Under the pieces are notes generated by a model. That model did not search any database. It was not told where the DNA came from and saw only the letters and a program-made list of their open reading frames with translations. Positions 6,995-13,568 of a stretch of 27,203 nt of DNA are shown in pieces; within the stretch, counting starts at the first letter, position 1; the number at the start of each line of letters is the position of its first letter. The stretch lies in NCBI GenBank assembly GCA_003529325.1, contig DPVW01000466.1, forward strand, positions 6,166 to 33,368, written 5' to 3'. Source of the DNA: Candidatus Latescibacterota bacterium. GTDB taxonomy: Bacteria > Latescibacterota > UBA2968 > UBA8231. The translations under genes were made by a program, and so were the position numbers.

Positions 6995-7581
6995 CAGCTG
7001 GCCCCAGCGCCTGCCGACGTCTGCACGAAAGCACGCATCACATCCGCCACGGGATGGCTGATCACCGCTGCCCCAAGAAACCACTCGCTGCCAGCCAGAC
7101 TTTCGCGCGCCGCCGCGACGGCCTGTTCAACGTCGTCGATGGATCCCGTCACCAAGGTGCAGACGACACGATTGTGTACGGTCAGAACGTTGGCGATAGA
7201 GACCTCAGCGGCCTTCACCATCGAGTCATTGGTGACCACGTGCGTGCCGTAACCGCGAGTTTCAACCATGCCCAACGCCAGATCTTGAGCGGTTGCATCG
7301 CCACCGGCCAGCAGTGGAAAACCGATGAATCCTGCCGTCTCCGGTTGCGGCTGATGCATTGCAGCGCTGACGACGTGGTCAACAATCTCTTTTGCCGCAG
7401 CGGCGCCGCTGCGCAAAGCGCTATCGACCTCCCCCGCGCCACCACGAAAAAACAGGGTCGTAAAGCCACCGATCGACTCCCAACCCATCAGCTCCACGTC
7501 GGCCGCCTTCGCCGCAGCGTCGGCGCCGACGATGATCCCGGCGACTCCCTCCACTTCTATCATGCCGATCGCATCCGCCAC
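6994..7581 (-). CDS. BMC-T shell protein, divergent (third copy)
   Basis: The 195-residue protein has two BMC domains at about 3-78 and 100-185, joined by an unusually long linker rich in Pro/Gly (QPQPETAGFIGFPLLAGGD). Two-domain BMC-T proteins form trimeric pseudohexamers that tile shell facets, some with gated central pores. It differs clearly from the other two BMC-T proteins of this operon: the first pore segment reads SIGGFTTLFF and the second VHNRVVCTLV instead of VGSGM and IGGGF. The start is GTG 7581, one base after the stop of the cysteine-rich protein gene, and the stop overlaps the tetra-BMC start, so these three products are probably translated together. The C-terminus (TSAGAGAS) is a short flexible tail. 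Confidence 0.92.
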   Translation of the reverse strand: MADAIGMIEVEGVAGIIVGADAAAKAADVELMGWESIGGFTTLFFRGGAGEVDSALRSGAAAAKEIVDHVVSAAMHQPQPETAGFIGFPLLAGGDATAQDLALGMVETRGYGTHVVTNDSMVKAAEVSIANVLTVHNRVVCTLVTGSIDDVEQAVAAARESLAGSEWFLGAAVISHPVADVMRAFVQTSAGAGAS

Positions 7582-7582
7582 G

Positions 7583-8077
7583 TCAGCCCGTCCCCAATCG
7601 TTTCATGATTTCGTCCGTCAGCTGCTGTACGAGGGCATCGACACCATCATCGGTGACCTCTTTGTTGCAGCCACCACAACCACAATTTGTCCTCCCGGTC
7701 TGCTGTGCCTGTTTGATCGCACACTCCGAACAGGCGGCAGGTTGAACGAAACCCGAGCCAAACTCCTCAGTCTGGCACCCATAGGCCTGATCTGGATGGT
7801 CGCAACGCCCTCGCGACAGCACACCCGCCTCAGACCCGGGCGGCAGCACCTCGGTGATCGACGTCGGATCCGCGGTGGGCACAGCCTTGTTTGTGTCAGA
7901 CCGACCTGCTCCTGAGGCACTCCGTGTCAGCCGAAGACGGTGAAAACGCAGATAGTCCCAGGCCGATGGCGTAACGACCGCATTCACGGCCACATGCACT
8001 TCGACCTCCTTCGTGTGACTGGCACGCAGAACCTGTTCGGTCACCACCACCGCGGCAATGTCGAGTCCTGCAGCCAC
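7583..8077 (-). CDS. Cysteine-rich protein with EutT-like N-terminal domain and a C-terminal encapsulation-like helix
   Basis: Residues about 10-50 (VVVTEQVLRASHT ... VVTPSAWDYLRFHRLRL) closely resemble the N-terminus of ethanolamine cobalamin adenosyltransferase EutT (ITEAWLRANHT ... LTPSAREL as I remember it), but the EutT catalytic domain is absent. The middle holds seven cysteines, at about 92, 101, 116, 119, 132, 134 and 137, including AACSEC and CGCGGC; EutT has a related HX11CCX2C metal site just after this domain. A metal or Fe-S site is likely but not shown. The tail DALVQQLTDEIMKRLG is an amphipathic helix like BMC encapsulation peptides. I choose GTG 8077 (164 residues) because AGGGG lies six bases upstream; TTG 8083 is possible. 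It sits between BMC-H and BMC-T genes with 1-10 base spacing. Function unknown. Confidence 0.83.
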   Translation of the reverse strand: MAAGLDIAAVVVTEQVLRASHTKEVEVHVAVNAVVTPSAWDYLRFHRLRLTRSASGAGRSDTNKAVPTADPTSITEVLPPGSEAGVLSRGRCDHPDQAYGCQTEEFGSGFVQPAACSECAIKQAQQTGRTNCGCGGCNKEVTDDGVDALVQQLTDEIMKRLGTG

Positions 8078-8086
8078 AGTCAACCC

Positions 8087-8353
8087 CTACAGACCGATAC
8101 TCTGTCTGAGTTTATCGATAGGCCGCGCAATCACGTGCACGCTACGCAATTCCCCAACCCGCTGAGCCGCCTCCGCGCCAGCATCCACGGCCGACTTCAC
8201 CGCCGCCACATCTCCCTCCACCATCACATTCACCAACCCAGCCCCCACCCGCTTCTGCCCGGCAAATGTCACATCCGCTGTTTTCAACATCGCATCCAGG
8301 GCCTCAACCGCCGCCGCCAACCCCCGAGTCTCAATCATACCCAATGCACTCAT
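8087..8353 (-). CDS. BMC-H shell protein (second copy)
   Basis: The 88-residue protein is a canonical single-domain [15 protein letters not shown] start, [11 protein letters not shown], the pore region [14 protein letters not shown], and the VHVIARP strand. Six copies form the hexagonal facet tile whose central pore passes metabolites. It differs from the copy at 11809-12075 at only 5 of 88 residues (for example Asn42 for Ser42 near the pore), although many third codon positions differ, so the protein is conserved by selection rather than copied recently. AGAAGGA precedes the ATG. It follows a 149-base leader containing a duplicated segment and a hairpin, which could give this downstream half of the operon its own expression signal. 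Confidence 0.96.
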   Translation of the reverse strand: MSALGMIETRGLAAAVEALDAMLKTADVTFAGQKRVGAGLVNVMVEGDVAAVKSAVDAGAEAAQRVGELRSVHVIARPIDKLRQSIGL

Positions 8354-8354
8354 C

Positions 8355-8431
8355 TAACGATCCTTCTCATAGTTTGATGCCAAGTATTACACTCGCTTAA
8401 CGATCACTCTCAGGTCGATGCCAAGTATGAC
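8355..8431. repeat. Imperfect direct repeat in the BMC-H leader
   Basis: Two copies of a roughly 35-base segment lie end to end at 8355-8390 and 8398-8431. Both start TAACGATC and end GATGCCAAGTAT followed by [GT]AC. The copy next to the BMC-H start carries its ribosome-binding site (AGAAGGA on the minus strand), and the second copy keeps a decayed version (GAGAGTGA). A leader duplication is the simplest reading. Confidence 0.6.
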
Positions 8432-8438
8432 CAGCCGT

Positions 8439-8462
8439 GTCGATTCGGCTTTTTGAATCGAC
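8439..8462. other. Hairpin between the second BMC-T and BMC-H genes
   Basis: GTCGATTC (8439-8446) and GAATCGAC (8455-8462) form a perfect 8-base stem with loop GGCTTTTT. A further GTCGATTC stands at 8484-8491. No U-run follows on the minus strand, so it is not a clear terminator; it may be an mRNA processing or stabilising element between the shell genes. Confidence 0.5.
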
Positions 8463-8502
8463 GGTTCTAGGCGCCAGACCCGCGTCGATTCATGGATCAC
8501 CG

Positions 8503-9066
8503 TCAGGCGCCGTCAAGATAAAGGGACAACATCTGTTCCGATGGGCGAGCGATTACGTGACTGGCGCTCACCTCGCCTACTCGTTCGGCTGCCTCAGATC
8601 CCGCCGACACCGCCGACTGGACGCTGCCTACGTCACCGGTGACGAGCACCGTAACAAAACCACCACCAATCTCCAGCACCTTCAGCACCTCTACATCGGC
8701 GGCTTTCTCCATCGCATCCGCCGACTCGATGACGGCTGTCGAACCCCGTGCCTCCACCATACCCAGAGCCTGCACACCACTCACCGTAACGCCACCGGTG
8801 GAGGGAATGAGCACGCCTAAATCCGTGTGCGGACGGGGGATCACGTGCGCCGCTCGCACTTCGACCACCTTTGACGCCGCCTGGGAGCCGGCGTCTACTG
8901 CGGACTTCACCGCCGCAACATCACCGCGACAGAAAATGGTTGCCATGCCGGAGCCGACACGATCCCAGCCGGAAAGCTCAACTTTGGCCGACTTCACCAT
9001 CGCATCTCCTCCCACGATGATACCCGTCAGACCTGTCGTCTCCAGTATCCCCAGTGCCTCTGCCAT
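8503..9066 (-). CDS. BMC-T shell protein (second copy)
   Basis: The 187-residue protein has two BMC domains at about 3-82 and 98-184. The first contains WDRVGSGMATIFCRGD and the second EIGGGFVTVLVTGD as pore-region segments. It is a close paralogue of the BMC-T at 12096-12653, and both are followed by a near-identical BMC-H gene, so the operon carries a duplicated BMC-T/BMC-H cassette. Trimers form pseudohexameric tiles. Cys46 lies next to the first pore loop but is not placed like the Fe-S-binding cysteine of PduT, so no cluster is claimed. AAGAGGAA precedes the ATG; the PduL gene ends 51 bases upstream. Confidence 0.95.
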   Translation of the reverse strand: MAEALGILETTGLTGIIVGGDAMVKSAKVELSGWDRVGSGMATIFCRGDVAAVKSAVDAGSQAASKVVEVRAAHVIPRPHTDLGVLIPSTGGVTVSGVQALGMVEARGSTAVIESADAMEKAADVEVLKVLEIGGGFVTVLVTGDVGSVQSAVSAGSEAAERVGEVSASHVIARPSEQMLSLYLDGA

Positions 9067-9117
9067 GCTTACGCGTTCCTCTTGAGATCGGTCAATTTAT
9101 GGTTCCTCGGATTCCGG

Positions 9118-9792
9118 TCATATTCGACTGAGGGTGACCTTGCGAGCACCGACCAGGTCTACGGCGTTGCCTTCATCCGTGTCGAGGTGAACTTCGAGTT
9201 TGAGATCGACCCCCATGCGGACGATGACATCATCGTAGATGCCAGGCTGATCACTGGTCACAACAAGACGCATACTCTCCCCCTCCGACACGCCGTAATA
9301 CTCAGCCTCAGCTGGACTCATATGAACATGCCGGGCGGCGCGAATCACGCCCTGGGACAGCTCGATACCACCGTGAGGACCGACGAGGTAACAACCGGCG
9401 GATCCAGCGATGTCGCCACTGATGCGCACGGGGGCGTCGATGCCGAGAAAGCGTGCGTCGGAAAATGCCAGTTCGATCTGACAGGCATCGCGCAGTGGCC
9501 CGAGTACACGCAGATTGGAAATCATCTGTTTGCGAGGACCGAAGATGGTCACGGTCTCTTCTGCCGCAAACGCTCCTGGCTGATATAGTGTCTTGAGCAC
9601 CGTCAGGCTCCGACCGGGGCCAAACAATATGTCCAAAGACTGCTGATCCAGATGACAGTGTCTGGCAGAGATATTCGCGATCAAACGGGGTGGTTCCGGC
9701 GCGGGGACAACTGCCGACAGTTCTGGCAGATGACGCTGCAAGGCCTGCCGCACGAGGGCCTCGACCTGAGTTCTGCTTACGGGTGCCGACAT
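9118..9792 (-). CDS. pduL: PduL-type phosphate acyltransferase (phosphotransacylase)
   Basis: This 224-residue enzyme converts acyl-CoA plus phosphate to acyl-phosphate, recycling CoA inside the shell and giving a high-energy product for ATP synthesis. Two PduL barrels are visible, with the zinc/histidine motifs ISARHCHLD (His45, His47) and ARHVHMSP (His155, His157) and the closing HLDTDEGNA (His202) signature. Residues about 5-22 (VSRTQVEALVRQALQRHL) form an amphipathic helix followed by a Pro-rich linker, the usual encapsulation peptide of BMC-associated PduL. GGGGAG stands before the ATG. The 220-bp inverted-repeat element ends 18 bases upstream of the start, separating it from the BMC-P gene. 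Confidence 0.96.
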   Translation of the reverse strand: MSAPVSRTQVEALVRQALQRHLPELSAVVPAPEPPRLIANISARHCHLDQQSLDILFGPGRSLTVLKTLYQPGAFAAEETVTIFGPRKQMISNLRVLGPLRDACQIELAFSDARFLGIDAPVRISGDIAGSAGCYLVGPHGGIELSQGVIRAARHVHMSPAEAEYYGVSEGESMRLVVTSDQPGIYDDVIVRMGVDLKLEVHLDTDEGNAVDLVGARKVTLSRI

Positions 9793-9810
9793 CGACGTCT
9801 CCCCAACCCT

Positions 9811-10030
9811 GGGGCGTGTCCGAGTATTCGCTTTGTAGGCGAGGTCGTGTCATGGCGCGGGGCACCCGTCGCAGACGGGTCGGTAACAAGGCGAGCGAGT
9901 GAACTGGCCGGAGGTGGCCGAAGCGCGTAGCGCTTCGGTCCATTGCCTCCGGATTCAGAGAGCGAGCGCAACGCCGTGAGCGGCGTCAAGGGCGCGGCCG
10001 TAGCCCAAATGGGATACTCGGACACGCCCC
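9811..10030. mobile_element. 220-bp inverted-repeat element (MITE-like or structured repeat)
   Basis: The ends are a perfect 17-base inverted repeat: GGGGCGTGTCCGAGTAT at 9811-9827 and its reverse complement at 10014-10030. Inside are three perfect hairpins: ACCCGTC/GACGGGT (9864-9880), CCGAAGCGC/GCGCTTCGG (9918-9938) and ACGCCG/CGGCGT (9971-9986). No credible gene lies within. The flanks (AACCCT left, AACCT right) do not give a clean target duplication. The last base of the element completes the TAG stop of the BMC-P gene, so the insertion sits exactly at a gene end. A non-autonomous transposon is likely; a structured RNA-type repeat is the alternative. Confidence 0.65.
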
Positions 10031-10347
10031 TAACCTGCCGCCTCGGAGACGTGACCCAGATCAAGAGACTGGCCTGCCGACGTGAGCGTGTCGAGGATGG
10101 CGATCACCGCGGCGTCCGTCGGCACCGAACCTAGTTCGGGTGCCGTTCGTGCTGATGATCCCATGACGACGAGCACGACCTCATCCGTGCCAGCACCGAC
10201 AGCATCGACACAGACCATGTCGCGGCCGGTACCGTGCAGTCCATCAGGGCGCACCGTCACTACTTCGACAAGCAACAGTTTGCGGCCGCTCAGATTGTCG
10301 ACCTTCGCCGTCGATACGACGTGCCCCTTTACCTGGGCTATAAGCAT
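10030..10347 (-). CDS. BMC-P vertex protein (fourth copy, EutN/CcmL family)
   Basis: The 105-residue protein begins MLIAQVKGHVVSTAKVDNL and contains CVDAVGAGTDEVVLVVMGSSAR, the signature of EutN/CcmL pentamers that cap the shell's twelve vertices. It is most like the BMC-P at 13256-13564 (shared MVCVDAVGAG and GSSAR segments). It stands apart from the other three BMC-P genes, 16 bases after the aldehyde dehydrogenase. GGGGAG precedes the ATG. Its TAG stop uses the final base of the inverted-repeat element, so the original C-terminus may have been slightly different before that insertion. Confidence 0.94.
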   Translation of the reverse strand: MLIAQVKGHVVSTAKVDNLSGRKLLLVEVVTVRPDGLHGTGRDMVCVDAVGAGTDEVVLVVMGSSARTAPELGSVPTDAAVIAILDTLTSAGQSLDLGHVSEAAG

Positions 10348-10363
10348 GGACTCCCCACAGTCC

Positions 10364-11794
10364 CTACGTGATACGGAAGTAGTCCACCAGCGAACAGCGC
10401 CGCCGGCGGGTGAAGGTGCGAGCCGTCGTCAGCCCCTCGCCTGTGGGTCCAGCAATCGAATAGGTGGAATAACCCTCACCATCGACTCCGAGTCCAGAAT
10501 AAGACGGGCCATTCTTGACGAATATCGTCGTATCGACGGCACGAGCCATCTTGTGCATGTGCTCCACATTTTTCGAATGGATCACAGCCGTATGCCGGTA
10601 GCCATGTTCGGACTCGATGGCGAGCCGAATACCCTCGTCCACATCCCGGATTCGGACGATGGGCAGGAAGGGCATCATCTGCTCGACATTGACAAAGGCA
10701 TGGTTGGCGTCGGTCTCGCCGATGAGGAGGCGTAACTCATCGGGTAGGTCGAGTCCGATGGCCCGGCCCAGAACATTGGCATTGTGGCCGACGAAGTCGC
10801 GATTCGGATGTGGCTCTCCATCATCACCCTTCGGCAGGGCGACCGCAGTCAAAGCCTCGATCTGACGTGTGTCGAGTTCGACAGCACTATAAGCGATCAT
10901 CTCCCGCTTGAGTTCATCGGCGACGGAGGCGACGACGAAGCACTGCTTTTCACCGATGCACAACACGTTGTTATCGAAGGCGGCACCATCGACGATGTTG
11001 CGCGCCGCTTTGCGAATGTCGGCTGTTTCATCGACGACAACGGGCGGATTCCCTGGCCCGGCGACAATCGACTTCTTTGGCGCCCCAAGCGCGGCGCGGG
11101 CCACAGCGGCGCCACCGGTAACCAGAATGAGGCGCACACCCTTGTGGTTAAACAGTTGATCGGCGCTCTCGATCGACGGATGCTCAATACAGGTGATAAG
11201 ATTGCCTGGCCCACCGACACGGAGAATGGCATCGTTCAACAGTTGCACCGCGTGGGCAGAGATATTTTTTGCACTGGGATGCGCATTAAAGACGACGGAG
11301 TTGCCGGCGGCGATCATGCTGATAGCGTTGTTGACAAGTGTCGGCACGGGGTGCGTTGATGGTGTGATCGCACACATCACACCATAAGGCGCCCCTTCCT
11401 CGACGGTGAGGCCGTGATCACCGGTCCAGGACACGGACTGCAAATCCTCGATGCCCGGAGTCGTGTCGGCAGCCAGTAGATGTTTCGTCACCTTGTCGTC
11501 GACCCGACCCATGCCCGTCTCTTCCAGCGTCAGACGGGAAAACGACTCCGCGTGGTCGCGCGTCGTCTGCCGGATAGCCTCGATGACCTGCTTCCGCAGT
11601 TCGAGGGTACCGGCGACCAGCGCCTTCTGGGCACGATCTGAGGCAGCGACCGCTTCGTCCGCCGTGGCGAACACGCCGGCTCCAGAGCCGCGTGGCGAGG
11701 CGGCGGTAACCGGGGATTTCCCCGCACCACCAACAACCTGTTGCACGACCTCTGCGACGATACGCCGAACGTGTTCTTCGTTTACCTGGGTCAC
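10364..11794 (-). CDS. CoA-acylating aldehyde dehydrogenase (PduP/EutE family)
   Basis: This 476-residue enzyme oxidises an aldehyde to its acyl-CoA with NAD+, the core step of catabolic BMCs. Catalytic Cys279 lies in FDNNVLCIGEKQ, and the C-terminal GLTTARTFTRRRRC is typical of PduP/EutE. Residues about 3-22 (QVNEEHVRRIVAEVVQQVVG) form an amphipathic helix before a Gly/Ser/Pro linker (23-41), the classic N-terminal encapsulation peptide. The start is GTG 11794, with AGGGG placed just after the BMC-H stop. No alcohol dehydrogenase or PduS is present in the window to recycle NADH. Aldehyde chain length cannot be read from the sequence, so I leave out a pduP or eutE symbol. Confidence 0.95.
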   Translation of the reverse strand: MTQVNEEHVRRIVAEVVQQVVGGAGKSPVTAASPRGSGAGVFATADEAVAASDRAQKALVAGTLELRKQVIEAIRQTTRDHAESFSRLTLEETGMGRVDDKVTKHLLAADTTPGIEDLQSVSWTGDHGLTVEEGAPYGVMCAITPSTHPVPTLVNNAISMIAAGNSVVFNAHPSAKNISAHAVQLLNDAILRVGGPGNLITCIEHPSIESADQLFNHKGVRLILVTGGAAVARAALGAPKKSIVAGPGNPPVVVDETADIRKAARNIVDGAAFDNNVLCIGEKQCFVVASVADELKREMIAYSAVELDTRQIEALTAVALPKGDDGEPHPNRDFVGHNANVLGRAIGLDLPDELRLLIGETDANHAFVNVEQMMPFLPIVRIRDVDEGIRLAIESEHGYRHTAVIHSKNVEHMHKMARAVDTTIFVKNGPSYSGLGVDGEGYSTYSIAGPTGEGLTTARTFTRRRRCSLVDYFRIT

Positions 11795-11808
11795 GATTCA
11801 GTCGCCCC

Positions 11809-12075
11809 TCAGATTCCGATACTGCTCTTGAGTTTGTCGATCGGTCGTGGGATCACGTGCACACTGCGCAATTCACCCACGCGCTGTGCCGCTTCGGCGC
11901 CGGCATCCACCGCCGATTTCACCGCTGCCACATCCCCCTCCACCATCACACTTACCAACCCCGCGCCCACACGCTTCTGCCCGGCAAATGTCACATCCGC
12001 CGTCTTCAGCATCGCGTCCAGAGCTTCCACCGCAGCCGCCAACCCCCGTGTTTCGATCATGCCTAGTGCACTCAT
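11809..12075 (-). CDS. BMC-H shell protein (first copy)
   Basis: An 88-residue single-domain BMC protein with the same landmarks as the copy at 8087-8353 and only five residue differences from it (Ser42, Pro76, Lys82, Ser83, Ile88 here). Hexamers form the main facet tile. It lies between the first BMC-T (20 bases upstream) and the aldehyde dehydrogenase (14 bases downstream), so the shell tile and the core enzyme are translated from neighbouring sites. The nearly identical product suggests the two copies mix in one shell, with position 42 beside the pore as the most interesting difference. Confidence 0.97.
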   Translation of the reverse strand: MSALGMIETRGLAAAVEALDAMLKTADVTFAGQKRVGAGLVSVMVEGDVAAVKSAVDAGAEAAQRVGELRSVHVIPRPIDKLKSSIGI

Positions 12076-12095
12076 CTACATGCTCCCTCCGCGGG

Positions 12096-12653
12096 TTATT
12101 TTAGATAAAGAGACAACATCTGTTCCGCTGGACGGGCGATCACGTGACGCGTGATGATCTCACCCACCCGCTCTGCTGCCTCCGCCCCGGCGGTTACCGC
12201 CGACTGCACGCTGCCCACATCCCCAGTGACCAGAGCAGTGATGAAACCGCCACCAATGTCGAGGACTTGGACAAGCTCAACATCCGCCGCCTTCTCCATC
12301 GCGTCGGCAGACTCGATGACCCCGGTTGCGCCCCGGGTCTCTATCATTCCGAGAGCACGAACACCGCTGACCAAACCGCCATCCGATAACGGAATGAGAA
12401 CGCCTAATTCCTCATGCGGACGGGCGATGACATGCACGGCGTGCACATCCACCACCTTTGCTGCCGCCTGAGCCCCGGCATCGACTGCCGCTTTCACTGC
12501 CGCCACGTCACCTCGGCAGAAAACCGTCGCCATCCCCGAACCCACCCGGTCCCACCCCGTAAGCTCCACCTTCGCGGCTTTCACCATCGCGTCCCCTCCC
12601 GCAATGATCCCCGTCAACCCCGTCGTCTCCAGTATCCCCAGTGCATCTGCCAT
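12096..12653 (-). CDS. BMC-T shell protein (first copy)
   Basis: The 185-residue protein has two BMC domains at about 3-82 and 97-183, with pore segments WDRVGSGMATVFCRGD and DIGGGFITALVTGD. It is a close paralogue of the BMC-T at 8503-9066, with the same MLSLYL ending. Trimers make pseudohexamers on the shell facet. The gene follows the third BMC-P by 37 bases and precedes BMC-H by 20. An AGGAA stands about 11 bases before the ATG. Confidence 0.95.
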   Translation of the reverse strand: MADALGILETTGLTGIIAGGDAMVKAAKVELTGWDRVGSGMATVFCRGDVAAVKAAVDAGAQAAAKVVDVHAVHVIARPHEELGVLIPLSDGGLVSGVRALGMIETRGATGVIESADAMEKAADVELVQVLDIGGGFITALVTGDVGSVQSAVTAGAEAAERVGEIITRHVIARPAEQMLSLYLK

Positions 12654-12690
12654 GCTGTGCTCGTTCCTGTTGGGTGGTATTGGCGGCGCC

Positions 12691-12972
12691 TCAGACGCCG
12701 TTTATGGGATGTTCGATGCGCACCTGGTCGACGCGTCCAATGATGACGGCGTCCGCCGGAATCGTCTGGTCAAAAGCGTTGCATGCCTCACGGGAAACTT
12801 CGACGACGACGAGGTCGTCTTCGTCCATGGCTTGCCAGGTAACGCTGACCTCCGGTTCGCCTACGGGCTGCAGGTCGGCGTCTACGTCTTGGATAACATG
12901 TAATGTCTTGTCGGCATACGGTTCGATGGCACGCGACAGGACGACGTGACCGAGCACGCGGGCAAGCTTCAT
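12691..12972 (-). CDS. BMC-P vertex protein (third copy, divergent)
   Basis: The 93-residue product starts MKLARVLGHVVLSRAIEPY and ends with IPADAVIIGRVDQVRI, matching the EutN/CcmL beta-barrel plan, but its middle lacks the usual A-G-x-G turn and reads QAMDEDDLVVVEVSREACNAF instead. It is therefore the most diverged vertex protein here and may have a special role. Its ATG overlaps the stop of the preceding BMC-P by four bases (ATGA), which indicates coupled translation. Confidence 0.9.
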   Translation of the reverse strand: MKLARVLGHVVLSRAIEPYADKTLHVIQDVDADLQPVGEPEVSVTWQAMDEDDLVVVEVSREACNAFDQTIPADAVIIGRVDQVRIEHPINGV

Positions 12973-13259
12973 GCTGCCAACCCCTCGTCTGCCGCGGTCG
13001 TGTCCGCCGAACAGGCATCGACGATGCCGACGATGACGCTTCGTACGGGTGGAGATTCGAGACCCGTCACATCACTGCCGGCTGCCCCGGAATCGGAGAC
13101 CAGTACCCGACACCCGGTACCGGCACCGACAGCATCGACTGCCAATTGTACACCACCGGCTGCGCCATCACCGTCATCGACAACCAGAATCTTCTTGCCG
13201 CCAAGTGCACAGTGGTGGGTCGTTGCTACGACGGTACCTATGACCGTGCAAACCCTCAT
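12969..13259 (-). CDS. BMC-P vertex protein (second copy)
   Basis: A 96-residue EutN/CcmL-family protein, starting MRVCTVIGTVVATTHHCALGGKK and carrying the signature AVDAVGAGTGCRVLVSDSGAA, with VRSVIVGIVDAC closing the barrel. Pentamers cap shell vertices. ATGA overlaps of four bases join it to the BMC-P genes on both sides. Confidence 0.94.
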   Translation of the reverse strand: MRVCTVIGTVVATTHHCALGGKKILVVDDGDGAAGGVQLAVDAVGAGTGCRVLVSDSGAAGSDVTGLESPPVRSVIVGIVDACSADTTAADEGLAA

Positions 13260-13564
13260 GCCGCCAGTGCCTCGACTGTCAGTCGCTGACCGAGGGCTGA
13301 CACAGAATCGACGATTCCCACGATCAGCGCATCGACGGGTACATTGCGCATCTCGGGCGCTTGCCGGGCGGAACTGCCCTGAACGATGAGCACAAATTCA
13401 CCCTCGCCGGCGCCGACCGCATCGACGCAGACCATATGCTTCCGGGTAAAAACCACCCCTTCAGCAGCAAGGCTTAGCAGTTCTACCAATAGCAGCTTCT
13501 TGCCATCAAGATTCTCCACCTTGGCAGCAGCGACGGCCTGACCCTTTACGCGTGCGAAAATCAA
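13256..13564 (-). CDS. BMC-P vertex protein (first copy), TTG start
   Basis: From TTG 13564 the product is 102 residues: IFARVKGQAVAAAKVENLDG, then CVDAVGAGEGEFVLIVQGSSAR and VDALIVGIVDSVSA, a typical EutN/CcmL pentamer subunit. The chosen start aligns exactly with the ATG of the paralogue at 10347 (MLIAQVKG). A longer ATG start at 13663 would overlap ispH by 95 bases and add sequence foreign to the family. The TTG lies only four bases after the ispH stop, with AAGG too close to act as a normal ribosome-binding site, so translation probably depends on ispH translation. It is the first gene of the BMC row. Confidence 0.88.
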   Translation of the reverse strand: MIFARVKGQAVAAAKVENLDGKKLLLVELLSLAAEGVVFTRKHMVCVDAVGAGEGEFVLIVQGSSARQAPEMRNVPVDALIVGIVDSVSALGQRLTVEALAA

Positions 13565-13568
13565 ACCT

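Noticed and set aside
6995..7084. 30-residue N-terminal extension of the tetra-BMC protein
   Set aside because: It lies inside the BMC-T gene in another frame; the domain begins right after ATG 6994, which overlaps the BMC-T stop.
7583..8077. Cobalamin adenosyltransferase EutT
   Set aside because: Only the N-terminal domain is similar; the catalytic domain and any B12-dependent enzyme are absent.
8503..9066. PduT-like Fe-S cluster in the BMC-T pore
   Set aside because: Cys46 follows the pore loop VGSGM rather than lying at the pore-lining position of PduT; no cluster ligand set is visible.
9777..10064. Minus-strand open frame across the inverted-repeat element
   Set aside because: It is built from the repeat and its hairpins, overlaps pduL and BMC-P ends, and resembles no family.
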